Source: a virus. From it: 39,766 nucleotides of DNA. The stretch spans positions 1 through 39,766 of the IMG/VR virus record IMGVR_UViG_3300044701_001167, one strand, 5' to 3'. This document shows, in pieces, positions 30,141 to 39,172 of the stretch; within the stretch, counting starts at the first letter, position 1; the number at the start of each line of letters is the position of its first letter. A program made the position numbers and the translations under genes. Under the pieces are notes generated by a model, which was not told the DNA's origin, did no database searches, and was given only the letters and a program-made list of their open reading frames with translations.

Positions 30141-31346
30141 CTACGAATCAGGGAACGGCGCAGTGGGTGGCGTGAAGTTGGCGGTGTAGCGGGCGACGCC
30201 TTTGGTGACCCTGACTTCATCAATTTGCCCCTTGAAGTAACGACCGTTAACCGTGCCTGAGTCTCCAAATGCAAGCCGATTGCATGTCGCGGTGTTTGCA
30301 TCTGTGATTGAGCCAATGCTAACGCCGTCTTTATAGGCTGTAACGGTTGAACCATTGCGGACCATCGCCAAGTGATGCCATGTGTTTAGCGTCATTGCAA
30401 AGCCAGTAGCAAACGCCGTACCTCTGAAAAAGAAGCCGGGAAAACTGCTGCCAGGTCGTATCATCAAAGTTGTTTCTGTTGAAGTTGAGCCAACCAGGGT
30501 GTCAACAGTACCAGTAGTAGCAGTCCTGCGAGCCCATAGCTCAACCGTGAAATCTCCATCAAATGTAAATGCTGAACTTGTCGGAGTTCTCAGGTCGCCG
30601 CCGACCGTAAAGTCAGCCGACGCACCACCAAACACACTTTGGCCCGTTGTTATAGTTACAGTTCCATCGTTGATTGACATGGTGTGATTATTGCTACTGC
30701 TATCCGTGAACGTTGTGCTGCCATTGCTGCCATCCATGTGCAGCAGCAGTGACACATCCGCAAAATTAGGATCGCCACCACTGCCGGCAGTCGCAGTTCC
30801 AGCCGCCAAAGCAACCGCCACACTGCCATCAAAGCCGAGCATTGTTGCGTCAGCTGTTGCACTGCCAGCTGCCAGTGATACATCTACATTGAAGCTGAAC
30901 TGTGCAGCTGCCGTTCCCGCCACCAACCTGGCAAGCACAAGGAAATCGAGGCCAGCGATTGCCGTTCCTTCGGGTGGCACCGTCTCCAACGTCAGCTCAA
31001 CGTCATAAGCGTTAGCGCACATCGCGTCAGATACGCTGGGCGGCTCGATGTATCGCCAGCCGTAGCCGCTCAGCTGATAGTCGTTGATGCTGCTGACACC
31101 ACTCCAAATGGCAGTCGGCAGCGGGAAGCTCTGAAACGTTCCCTGCTGTCCTTGGTAATGCGTCAGGATCGACAGCATCTCTGATTCGCTGATTGCTGCA
31201 AACGTCAGCCGCAACTGGCTGCTGAGCATGACGTTGCTGTTGCGCACGCGATTCTGCACGCCACTCATGCCGGTAAAAGCTGAGTGCGGGTATTCACCTG
31301 GCGTAAACGTCCGGCTTGATGGTGTCAGCGTGGGGAAGGTCGTCAT
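30141..31346 (-). CDS. Tail protein with C-terminal LamG/concanavalin-like domain
   Basis: A 401-residue protein. Residues 1-125 share the domain of the 123-residue gene downstream. A linker with Ala/Thr repeats (about 125-195) follows. Residues about 195-401 form a LamG-type jelly roll: VSLLLHMDGSNGSTTFTDSS near the start, FDGDFTVELWARRTATTG, then WHHLAMVRNGSTVTAYKDG and RVTKGVARYTANF at the end. These are typical of Laminin_G_3 domains, which bind sugars, so host-surface adhesion is likely. The LamG part is visibly richer in A+T than its surroundings. Tail tip lies upstream. Confidence 0.8.
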   Translation of the reverse strand: MTTFPTLTPSSRTFTPGEYPHSAFTGMSGVQNRVRNSNVMLSSQLRLTFAAISESEMLSILTHYQGQQGTFQSFPLPTAIWSGVSSINDYQLSGYGWRYIEPPSVSDAMCANAYDVELTLETVPPEGTAIAGLDFLVLARLVAGTAAAQFSFNVDVSLAAGSATADATMLGFDGSVAVALAAGTATAGSGGDPNFADVSLLLHMDGSNGSTTFTDSSSNNHTMSINDGTVTITTGQSVFGGASADFTVGGDLRTPTSSAFTFDGDFTVELWARRTATTGTVDTLVGSTSTETTLMIRPGSSFPGFFFRGTAFATGFAMTLNTWHHLAMVRNGSTVTAYKDGVSIGSITDANTATCNRLAFGDSGTVNGRYFKGQIDEVRVTKGVARYTANFTPPTAPFPDS

Positions 31347-31354
31347 CGCTTTGC

Positions 31355-33580
31355 TCAGTATGTAATAGTGCTTACTTCGCCGCTAACGGACGTTGTTGAG
31401 TTTCCGACGACGCCAAGGTAGTATGATGCCCTGTCAATTCTCAACCTTCCAGCAAGTCCAATTCCTTCTATCTCTGCAAATCCCACCTGGATGACACCTC
31501 GACCGCCGCCAGCAAGTCCATTCTCTGCGCCAATCCGCCCATCGGGAACACGAACAAGCGCAGGAGGCGTATCGACCGAGATCCGCTGCTGAGCTTGCCA
31601 GAAATTGCCATCGCTTGGAGGGGTACGAGGCACAAGCACAGAGTAGAAGTACACAAGTCTTGCATTGGGGAACGGAAACTCTCCTAGCGTTGCGCCAACC
31701 GACGACCTGGTTCCATCAGGGCAAAGCACATCTACCTGGTAAACATCGCCCTCGTTTCCGGCTGTCGCGATGACTCCAGTAATCACGCCGTTGGTAATCA
31801 AAATCGCCGATCCACCATCCTGAATCACCTGATCGCCGGCTGTCCTCGATCCATCGTAACTGGCGATCTCGACTCCGTTTTTCTTGACAATCACCTTAGA
31901 TGGCGTGTCATTACCGCATGCCGATGGCACTTCAACCAAGCTACCTGGGACAGGATCTGAGCCTGCAACATTGCTTGGATTGCGCACGGTTGCCGGCTGA
32001 ACAGTCGTATCATCAAGTCCGTCATCAGGGTTAGGCGATGGGCCGCCACCTGGCGATGATCCACCGCCGCCAAAGTTGGGAATGTCAATCGTTGGACTGT
32101 CAAAGTCAGGCGGCGTAAACTCCTCCTCTGGGATCGTCGAATCCGTCGAGCTGTTCAGATCACAGCCCAGGCCGCTGCGGTTGTTGCTCAGCACGATGCC
32201 AGTGCCCGTGGTGTTCACCACATCCAACGCCACCAGGCTGCGGCCTTGGCTGTCGATCGGGAAGTGCACGCATTCATAGCTCAGCTCCCCGGCCAGTGTC
32301 TTTGTGATCCGCTCCACTTGGTACAGGTAATCATGGAAGCCAATGCTGCCAGCGGTTGCATTTCGGGCCAGCCTGACTCTGATGATGGAGCCGCCGATCA
32401 CCACCGTATTGTTTGCCTGCGGTCTGGCCGTGAACCGGATTGTATGGCTTGTATAGCGGCGTTTCGCCAGGATGTACGCGCCAGCCTTCACCGCATGATT
32501 CTCGGTGCAGCAGAACTCCGACATGTCCTGCGACTCATACGGCCCATCTGCTGCCGTACCGGCATAGCGCACCTCAGCTGTACGGATGATGCCAAAATCA
32601 TCATCGGGCTGCTGCCGCCAGATCATCTGCGCCACAAACGGCCGACGATCCGCCAGGCTGGTATAAGCGATCTCAACAGAGCCGCTGACGATGTTGTCTT
32701 CGCTGAAGGTAAACACCGGCGTGATCGTGCCGGTGTTGATCGTGCCGTCATTGTTGACCGGTAGCACCGGCCGCAGGCCACGCTTCCCGGAGACGTTGGA
32801 TTCAGCCAGCAGAAAGTATGGCGCCCACTTCGCCACCAGGTCGCTGTAGTTGATGCTCTCGGTGATGTTGCAGTTACAACGAAACTGGTTCACCTCCAGG
32901 AATGTCGCAGCTACCAGCAGGTTTGTATTGTCAACCAGGCTCGACTGAAGTCGGCCGCTGTTAAGCAGCATCCACTTCACCAGATCCGCAAAATTATCCG
33001 ATGGGCCGGTCACATTATCGAACAGGCGCGTCACCCACATCCCACCGCGGATGAAGGCATGCACCTGCCGCTTCCATTGATCGAACCCATTCGGAATCGT
33101 CACCTTGAAGGACAAGGTGCTCATCTTGGGGTACCGGCCGATGGAGCCGCAGTAGAAGCTGGCCTCTGGCTTGACAAAACCAGCGCGTTCGACGATCACG
33201 TTTGCAGGCGTCCAAGTGCCGGCCCGCCGGTCGTAAGTCTGCGTGTATTGCCCCACCCTGCACGGCCCTTGGAAGACGTCCTTCACCTCAATTGAACTGA
33301 TCCGACCTTCCGACAGCACTAGGTGGTAATAGGCCGTGACGTCGTTATCGGTGTCATTCTCAAAGCGGCATTCGGTCGCGCCAGGGCTGACCAGCACACC
33401 GCCGTTGTTGTTCCGGCGTCTGGCGAACACGATCGGCACCGGCTCACCGATCTCCGTTGAACGCTGCTGGCTGTCGAGTTGATTCGCGCCAGCGGCTGCT
33501 GCTTCAGTTGATGGTGTGCCGATCTGCCCGGCCTGGATCGCAACCAGCGCCAGTGGATCAGTCGCCGCGATCCACGTCAT
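31355..33580 (-). CDS. Tail tip / host-specificity protein (gpJ-like role)
   Basis: A 741-residue tail-tip protein. The N-terminal half (about 40-420) is a strand-rich tail-hub-like part, with GEPVPIVFARRRNNNGGVLV and KMSTLSFKVTIPNG. Near residue 500 a Pro/Gly/Ser-rich linker (FGGGGSSPGGGPSPNPDD) separates a C-terminal region (about 545-741) that likely contacts the host. Position after the tape measure and before the LamG protein fits the lambda J slot. The C-terminal third is richer in A+T than the first part, which suggests module exchange. Confidence 0.75.
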   Translation of the reverse strand: MTWIAATDPLALVAIQAGQIGTPSTEAAAAGANQLDSQQRSTEIGEPVPIVFARRRNNNGGVLVSPGATECRFENDTDNDVTAYYHLVLSEGRISSIEVKDVFQGPCRVGQYTQTYDRRAGTWTPANVIVERAGFVKPEASFYCGSIGRYPKMSTLSFKVTIPNGFDQWKRQVHAFIRGGMWVTRLFDNVTGPSDNFADLVKWMLLNSGRLQSSLVDNTNLLVAATFLEVNQFRCNCNITESINYSDLVAKWAPYFLLAESNVSGKRGLRPVLPVNNDGTINTGTITPVFTFSEDNIVSGSVEIAYTSLADRRPFVAQMIWRQQPDDDFGIIRTAEVRYAGTAADGPYESQDMSEFCCTENHAVKAGAYILAKRRYTSHTIRFTARPQANNTVVIGGSIIRVRLARNATAGSIGFHDYLYQVERITKTLAGELSYECVHFPIDSQGRSLVALDVVNTTGTGIVLSNNRSGLGCDLNSSTDSTIPEEEFTPPDFDSPTIDIPNFGGGGSSPGGGPSPNPDDGLDDTTVQPATVRNPSNVAGSDPVPGSLVEVPSACGNDTPSKVIVKKNGVEIASYDGSRTAGDQVIQDGGSAILITNGVITGVIATAGNEGDVYQVDVLCPDGTRSSVGATLGEFPFPNARLVYFYSVLVPRTPPSDGNFWQAQQRISVDTPPALVRVPDGRIGAENGLAGGGRGVIQVGFAEIEGIGLAGRLRIDRASYYLGVVGNSTTSVSGEVSTITY

Positions 33581-34038
33581 AGCCGCGCACCCTTGCCCAT
33601 GATCGCCGTGGTGAACTTCCGCGGTGGGATCTGCGCACCGACTGGACTGATGGCGGATCCAAGCTGCAGCGTCATGGACGTCAAGCCACCACCACCGCCG
33701 GCGACCTGCCCATTGAAGCGACCGATCAACGTCTGCCCGGCTTGTGGTGCATCGTTGCCGAATAGTGGATCGAACTGGTAGGTGCTGAGCTCCACGAGGC
33801 GCCCCTGCAGGATCGCCGCCTCGAACGCCTGCACCACGGTCAGGATTGCCGGTGCCTGCACGTTGATGTTTGATTCGTCGCCGCTGATGCCTTCGGTGAA
33901 GCCGTCAGCGATGAAGGGAACGTATTGCCACGGCTGCCCGCCAAATGTCACGGTGACGTTGGCGTAGTAGCTCTGCCACCGCTGGTAGGTCGTCGCCTCG
34001 TCGTAGATGCGCATGTACTGCGCCTGTGCGCGTGCCAT
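33577..34038 (-). CDS. Minor tail protein (153 aa)
   Basis: A 153-residue protein between tape measure and tail tip, the slot of lambda gpL/gpM-type distal tail proteins. It has a helical start (ARAQAQYMRIYDEATTYQRW) and a strand-rich body with ADGFTEGISGDES and VELSTYQFDPLFGND. It overlaps the tip gene start by four bases. The exact family was not recognised; the role rests on position. Confidence 0.72.
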   Translation of the reverse strand: MARAQAQYMRIYDEATTYQRWQSYYANVTVTFGGQPWQYVPFIADGFTEGISGDESNINVQAPAILTVVQAFEAAILQGRLVELSTYQFDPLFGNDAPQAGQTLIGRFNGQVAGGGGGLTSMTLQLGSAISPVGAQIPPRKFTTAIMGKGARL

Positions 34039-34041
34039 GAA

Positions 34042-37000
34042 TCAGGTCACCCCCAGCGCACGCCTAGCGGCTGGTGTCCGCAGCCGGCCGATCACACCCT
34101 CTGCCGTGATCCGCATGGCGCGATCCAGCTCCTCCAGCTTGACGTAACGTTCGCCCTGAAACTCCATCACGGGGCCGGTCTTGACGTTGATGGTGACGGG
34201 TTGATTGCGGCGATCTTCAACAACACTGCGGCGTTCATTCAATGCTTGCGCACCGCGTGAGCTGCTGTTGAAGCGGCTCGGGGTGATCGTGTTTGCCGCA
34301 GTGGCGAGGAGGTTGTTGCGATTTTGGATGAACTGTCTGCTGCCATTGAGGACAGCATTGCCACGGGCACCAGCCTGGTAGTTCCTGGCAGCTGTTGCCA
34401 TCTGGGACTCTGGGACGATGTATTCGCGTTCTCCTCCTTCGCCGACGACTGCCAGAGTGGGTTCATCGACTACACCACCTCGCGCGAAGGCTGGCACCGT
34501 GATGCTGGGCACAAACGGGATTTCAGGACCAGGCAGATTGTTGAATGCACCAATCAGCTTGTTGATTGCACTCCCTACGGAGTTGATGCTATTGGCAATG
34601 CTGACGATGAAACCACGCAGGGCATTCCTAATGGTGCTGATCATGCTTGTCCAGGCATTCTGCACGAAGGTAACGGCTGTCCGCATTGCATTCGGCAGGA
34701 ACTCCAGCAATGCCTTCCAGCCCTTCTGGATCGGCTCGGTCACATATTGATTGAAGCCCTTGCTCACATTGGTCCAGGCTGTCTGCAGCCAGTTGACGGC
34801 ATTCAGGACCGGCTCACGGAAGACGTTCTGCCAGAGATCAACCCATGGCTTGACATAGACCTGATACGCGATCTTGATAAGTCCTGCCAGTGCCTCAGTC
34901 ATCGCATTGCCAAGCATCACAAGCCCCTTGCTGATCCAATCGATGGCGCCCATGATCGGCTCCCTGAGCACGACATTCCAGAGGTTGATCCACGGCTGTA
35001 CGAACAGCTGCCACAGAATTGCGTACCACGCCTGTGCGGCCCAGCTGATCACGCCGCCGATGGCCTCCAAGCTGCCGCGGGCGAAGTCAACCACCTGATT
35101 CCAGAGATCTGCCCAGAAGGCGCGGATCGGTTCACCCCACTTCCACAGTGCCTGCAAGCCATTGCCAATGGCACTGGCCAGCCATCCGAAGAACTCCATG
35201 ATCGGCTCGCGGAACGCGATCGCCATCGCGACCACCGCCGCAACCGCCAGCACCGTCCAGCCCACGGGGCCGCTGAACACGCTGACAAGGAATGGCACCA
35301 GCGTGCCGGTGACCCACGTGATGATTCCGCCAAGCGCTGCAATGATCGCTGTCACTGTTGGCCCAACAACTCCAAGCCAGCCGGCAATCGTGGCGCCGAC
35401 CTTCATTCCGGTAACGGCAGTGGCAATCTTGCCGGCAATCGTCAATGCCGCCAAGATTCCAGGAGCGGCGATCACGATACCTGACACGATGCCACCAACC
35501 ACAACAAGCGCCTGTGTCATGCCTGGATTTGCTTTAGCAAAGTCAACCATCTTCTCGACGGCTGGAGCTAGAAACTCAAGCAGGTCCTTTATGGCAGGCA
35601 GAATTGTCTCTCCAATCGTAATCGCAAACTCGTCAAACAAGTTCTGAGTTGTCTTTAGCTTAGATGCTGTCGTTTCAATCTTGGCCACAAACTCAGCCGC
35701 TGTTGAACCTGCATATTGCGATTTCTCGCCCACTAAACCTAGTGCTTTTTCCAGTAGCTCAGTGTTGTTGATGAGTGGCTGTAGTGCCCTTGCTTCGTCT
35801 CCAAAAAGATCAGAGATCACGCTAATCTGCATTTCTTTTGGAAGTCCCTTGATGCGCGCAAAGACATCGCGGATCGTTCCGACTGCATCTTTTTGCAGTG
35901 CCTTTGCCATGTTTGGCCCAAGCTCCTTGACCATTGCCTGGGCTGTTTCCTTGGCGTTTTTGATTGCGTCTTGCTTGCGCAATTCTTCTATGCGTTTCAT
36001 TTCCTTAAACTTTGCTTCAGCAGCTTTAATTTCAATTTGCTTCTGCTGCTCCATCTGATCTCTAGCGTCTTGCTGGCGATCGCGCGCACCGCGCTGCTGA
36101 ATGATGCGCTCATCTTCTTGCTGTCTGCTCAGACGCTTTGATATTGCGTCGTATTTATCTTCGATCTGATGAAGTTCGGCAGTGTTGTCCTGGCCCCTTG
36201 CTTTGGCTCGCTCGTTTGACGCATTGATCTCGGCCTGCCTTTGGCGCTGCAGTGATTTATTAAGGACTTCGTACTTATCTTCTTGTGCACGGCTCCACTT
36301 GCGTTGTTCATCGTCGAACGCATCATCCTGCATCTGAGACATCTTTCTATAACGCCTTTCAATTTCTTTGAGAACCCTTCCACTTTCCTCTTCAATAGCG
36401 CTGACCCGCTTTGCGCTTTCAGCAACGACAGCATCTGTCAGTCGTTTCTCAGCATCGGCGGCCCCGGCTGTGGCATACCCAAGTTTGATCAGCGCCTTGA
36501 CTTGGCGATCAGTCATGCCGTCGCCTCTGGACAGTGCCCTGATCATGTTATTAAACGATGTGGAAGCCACTTCGGCTTCTGCGCCGGCTGCAATCATTGC
36601 CGAGCCGAAGGCCGCCGTTTGCTCTGCGCTCAATCCTGCCTGCTTGCCGAGGGTACCGGATCGCTTGATGAACTCAATAATCTCCCGGCCTGTTGAGGCC
36701 ATGTTGTTACTCAGGTAATTAGCGGCATCCGCCAAATCCATCAATTCAGGCTGAGTCAACCCAAGATTGGTGCGGATCTTGGCCAGCGCTTCACCGGCCT
36801 CGCCGGCAGACATGTCAAACGCAACCGCCACTTTGGAAACGTCCTTAGCAAACGCCTGCAGCTCTTGCCTAGGGATGCCTGCCTGCGCCGCTGCGGCATA
36901 CATCTCGGCAAAACCCTTCGCCGTGATCGGGATCTCTCGGCTCAGTGCAAATATCTCTTGGCGGATGTCCTTCATCCCCTGAGGCGTGTCTAAGCCGTCC

Positions 37001-37257
37001 ACCACCTTGCGGACATCAGACATCGCTGACTCAAAGTCGATGGCGCGCTTTACTGACACCCCAATCGCTGCACTGAAGGCCACCGCACCAGCCGCAGCCG
37101 CCTGCCAGCTGGCACTGCTGACCACTGCCTTAAACGCCTTCTGCGCCTCTCCTGCAGTCTTCTCCGCACCGGCCAGCCCGCGCTCTAGGGCTGTCACCTC
37201 ATCCAATCCGACGACCTTCGCCGCAATCCGTAGAACCGCCTCCAGGTTCATCGCCAT
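34042..37257 (-). CDS. Tape measure protein
   Basis: A 1071-residue tail-length ruler. Residues about 70-330 form the TP901-type core (DFESAMSDVRKVVDGL, ISREIPITAKGFAEMYAAAA). A long charged coiled coil spans about 285-450. Hydrophobic helices follow at about 595-715 (IVSGIVIAAPGILAALTIAG and others). Trp-rich repeats come next (WINLWNVVLREPIMGAIDW and WVDLWQNVFREPVLNAVNW), and the C-terminus has GGVVDEPTLAVVGEGG. At about 0.15 nm per residue a tail near 160 nm is expected. The coiled-coil part is A+T-rich compared with the rest. The start overlaps the stop of the T-like gene by one base. Confidence 0.95.
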   Translation of the reverse strand: MAMNLEAVLRIAAKVVGLDEVTALERGLAGAEKTAGEAQKAFKAVVSSASWQAAAAGAVAFSAAIGVSVKRAIDFESAMSDVRKVVDGLDTPQGMKDIRQEIFALSREIPITAKGFAEMYAAAAQAGIPRQELQAFAKDVSKVAVAFDMSAGEAGEALAKIRTNLGLTQPELMDLADAANYLSNNMASTGREIIEFIKRSGTLGKQAGLSAEQTAAFGSAMIAAGAEAEVASTSFNNMIRALSRGDGMTDRQVKALIKLGYATAGAADAEKRLTDAVVAESAKRVSAIEEESGRVLKEIERRYRKMSQMQDDAFDDEQRKWSRAQEDKYEVLNKSLQRQRQAEINASNERAKARGQDNTAELHQIEDKYDAISKRLSRQQEDERIIQQRGARDRQQDARDQMEQQKQIEIKAAEAKFKEMKRIEELRKQDAIKNAKETAQAMVKELGPNMAKALQKDAVGTIRDVFARIKGLPKEMQISVISDLFGDEARALQPLINNTELLEKALGLVGEKSQYAGSTAAEFVAKIETTASKLKTTQNLFDEFAITIGETILPAIKDLLEFLAPAVEKMVDFAKANPGMTQALVVVGGIVSGIVIAAPGILAALTIAGKIATAVTGMKVGATIAGWLGVVGPTVTAIIAALGGIITWVTGTLVPFLVSVFSGPVGWTVLAVAAVVAMAIAFREPIMEFFGWLASAIGNGLQALWKWGEPIRAFWADLWNQVVDFARGSLEAIGGVISWAAQAWYAILWQLFVQPWINLWNVVLREPIMGAIDWISKGLVMLGNAMTEALAGLIKIAYQVYVKPWVDLWQNVFREPVLNAVNWLQTAWTNVSKGFNQYVTEPIQKGWKALLEFLPNAMRTAVTFVQNAWTSMISTIRNALRGFIVSIANSINSVGSAINKLIGAFNNLPGPEIPFVPSITVPAFARGGVVDEPTLAVVGEGGEREYIVPESQMATAARNYQAGARGNAVLNGSRQFIQNRNNLLATAANTITPSRFNSSSRGAQALNERRSVVEDRRNQPVTINVKTGPVMEFQGERYVKLEELDRAMRITAEGVIGRLRTPAARRALGVT

Positions 37258-37586
37258 CAGCGCTTCCTCCGCGGCTTCTCCGCCTTCGGTTCCGCTGCCT
37301 TATTCAGCAGTTCCCTGGCGCGGCTCTCCATGATCTGCAGATCCTCCAGGGTCCGGCGCCTGTCTTCCACATCGTAAAGATCCATCACCTGCAGCACCAC
37401 GCCATAGTCCAGCCCCATCACGCCACCAGAGGTGGTGCGCCATTGCGTCTGGCATCGGAGGAACAGCAGCACCGCTTCCTCATGCTCTGGCCACACCTCA
37501 AACTCCACCGGCTTCGTCAACCGCTCCGGCAGCGCAGACACATCAGCGCCGTAGGCCTTCAGGTCTTCCAATAGCTCATCGTTCAC
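37257..37586 (-). CDS. Tail assembly chaperone T-like (made by -1 frameshift)
   Basis: The frame resembles DUF1799, the T-type tail chaperone partner: the helix EHEEAVLLFLRCQTQWRTT, the GGVMGLDYGVVLQVMDLY segment and a basic tail. In lambda, T is made only as a G-T fusion by -1 frameshifting. Here the same arrangement is visible: the upstream G frame ends just after GGGAAAC (37628-37634), and the -1 frame runs open through 14 extra codons into this frame. The GTG at 37586 may not be used. The fusion would be 246 residues. Confidence 0.85.
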   Translation of the reverse strand: MNDELLEDLKAYGADVSALPERLTKPVEFEVWPEHEEAVLLFLRCQTQWRTTSGGVMGLDYGVVLQVMDLYDVEDRRRTLEDLQIMESRARELLNKAAEPKAEKPRRKR

Positions 37587-37624
37587 GCCGCCATCACCGT
37601 TCCACCAGTGATCGACGGCGCCGG

Positions 37625-37996
37625 TCAGTTTCCCTTCTTCGCCAGCTCCATGCTGTTGAACCAGGCGCGGATGATCTGCCCCGCCACTGTCGGGATCTCC
37701 AGCAGCTGATTCAGGGCCGCTTCACTGAATGGGATCTCCTTACCGTCATCGTCGGTGACGCCAGCCCAGCCGGCCAGGATCTCCGCTGCAGCGGCCTTGT
37801 CGTCCAGGGCCTCGTCATCATCGATCCGGCCGAGCTCCATTGCACGCGCCAGCTTGATGATCTCGTTGATCCTGGTTTGCGGCAGCCGGCGAAACTCACC
37901 ATCGAAGGTGTGCTTCTCGCGGCGCCCACCATCGGTGGGGATCACCAGCGGCACCGGCCAGATGTAGGTGGCCTTCTGCTTGAGGACAAATGCCAT
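37625..37996 (-). CDS. Tail assembly chaperone G-like
   Basis: A 123-residue protein: MAFVLKQKATYIWPVPLVIP, then TFDGEFRRLPQTRINEIIKL, IPFSEAALNQLLEIPTVAGQ and AWFNSMELAKKGN. The FDGEFRRLP pattern and the position between tail tube and tape measure match G-type tail chaperones, which bind the tape measure during tail assembly. Its last codons contain the slippery heptamer GGGAAAC directly before the TGA at 37625, which lets a fraction of ribosomes make the G-T fusion. Confidence 0.85.
   Translation of the reverse strand: MAFVLKQKATYIWPVPLVIPTDGGRREKHTFDGEFRRLPQTRINEIIKLARAMELGRIDDDEALDDKAAAAEILAGWAGVTDDDGKEIPFSEAALNQLLEIPTVAGQIIRAWFNSMELAKKGN
37628..37634 (-). promoter_or_regulatory. Programmed -1 frameshift slippery site GGGAAAC
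   Basis: On the minus strand GGGAAAC is placed so that zero-frame codons are AAG GGA AAC TGA, exactly the X-XXY-YYZ phase needed for a -1 slip. The stop follows immediately. Lambda uses GGGAAAG at the same gene junction. After a slip the frame reads LTGAVDHWWNGDGGVNDEL without a stop. Confidence 0.85.
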
Positions 37997-38030
37997 GGGT
38001 TGATTGCGGAGGGATCGTGGGGAGGGGGGG

Positions 38031-38972
38031 TCAGGTCAGTATGATGCTGTACTCATCGTTGCCTGCCACGGTGGGGATCGGCATGAACGGCAGGTTGAGC
38101 ATCATCACGCCATCGGAATCGCCATAGCTCGGCGAATCCAGGTTGCAGGTGGGTGCGTTGAAGGTGATGATGTTGCCGGCGGTCTGGCCGTGCTGCCAGG
38201 TGATCGCACCCAGCGTCTGCGCCGACACTGCAGCAAAGAAGTCCTTCTGCCCCTGGCCGGAACCAACCACCGGCGACTCAATGCTGATCTCACCGGACGG
38301 CGCCCGCTCGGTGATCATGATCTGCTGCGAGCAGCCGGCCAGCTGCCGGAATGGCGTCTCGTTGTTCAGTGCCAGGCTGAAGCTCTCCAGACAGGCGGAG
38401 TAGCTGAAGGCCGACACCGCCGTAGTGTTCTGGCTGTTGACTACCACCGGATCGGCCTGATTGTCGAAGGTGGGCGTCAGCGCGGCTGAGGAGGTGACGG
38501 CGTTGTAGATGCCCATCATCTCAAAGCTGATCTTGGGGATCTCGCCGGCGTTCAGGTTGAAGGTCGCGGTGCCGCGGCAACCGGTGAACAGATGCTTCGT
38601 GCCGTCTGCGTTGAAATCGAGGGTGACGCTGCTGAAGCTGCTGGAGACTGGCGTGTAGGTGACGCTGGTGGTTCCGTTGACCGCCTCCGCGAAGCCGCAG
38701 GCCATCAGGATCTTGCCCCACTTCGGCGCTGTGCCAGCGGTACCGGATCCGGCCAGTTCAACCTCAAAGTTCACCTGCCCCATCCGTTGACCCACCACCT
38801 TTTCGGAGTTGCCGAGATAGGGGGTGATCAGCTCACGGTCGAGCAGCTCCACCTCAAGGGGGGAGACTTCCAGGTTGGACACCAGCAGCGCATCAGCACC
38901 ATCAGGCGCTGCGCTGGTGCCGTATGTCTGCTCAATCTCCGCCAGCAGCAGGCGTTTCCGATACAGGGCCAT
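38031..38972 (-). CDS. Major tail tube protein
   Basis: A 313-residue tube protein. MALYRKRLLLAEIEQTYGTS is a common opening, followed by ALLVSNLEVSPLEVELLDRE and strand-rich repeats with GRMGQVNFEVELAGSGTAG, VTLDFNADGTKHLFTGCRG and KISFEMMGIYNAV, then a C-terminal domain. This is the pattern of long-tail siphovirus tube proteins. It lies directly before the G-like chaperone. The first codons overlap the small gene upstream by 41 bases. Confidence 0.88.
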   Translation of the reverse strand: MALYRKRLLLAEIEQTYGTSAAPDGADALLVSNLEVSPLEVELLDRELITPYLGNSEKVVGQRMGQVNFEVELAGSGTAGTAPKWGKILMACGFAEAVNGTTSVTYTPVSSSFSSVTLDFNADGTKHLFTGCRGTATFNLNAGEIPKISFEMMGIYNAVTSSAALTPTFDNQADPVVVNSQNTTAVSAFSYSACLESFSLALNNETPFRQLAGCSQQIMITERAPSGEISIESPVVGSGQGQKDFFAAVSAQTLGAITWQHGQTAGNIITFNAPTCNLDSPSYGDSDGVMMLNLPFMPIPTVAGNDEYSIILT

Positions 38973-39123
38973 GGTCGTCAGTGGGTGCAGGGTCCGGCTC
39001 AGTTGCCGCTGACGGCACAGCGCTGCTCGGCTCTTGCTTCACCCACTCGCCAGTGGCGGGATCCAGCACATAGCTGCCGCCTTCTGAGGGCAACGGTGCG
39101 GGGTTGGGTTTGGCCTTTGCCAT
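38932..39123 (-). CDS. Small Pro-rich protein (63 aa)
   Basis: MAKAKPNPAPLPSEGGSYVL, then DPATGEWVKQEP and an acidic Pro/Ala-rich, probably disordered tail. Small basic-start, Pro-rich proteins of this kind often precede the tail tube gene. The function is unknown. ATG 39123 was preferred to 39138 because the KAKP start is typical. Its 3' end overlaps the tube gene in another frame. Confidence 0.62.
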   Translation of the reverse strand: MAKAKPNPAPLPSEGGSYVLDPATGEWVKQEPSSAVPSAATEPDPAPTDDHGPVSETPAAGGD

Positions 39124-39172
39124 CACAGCTTGATGCACGCCATCTCAGGCTAGGAAGCCCGAATGGCTGCCC

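Noticed and set aside
34324-35484. 386-codon plus-strand frame opposite the tape measure gene
   Set aside because: No recognisable domain and antisense to a well-supported gene.
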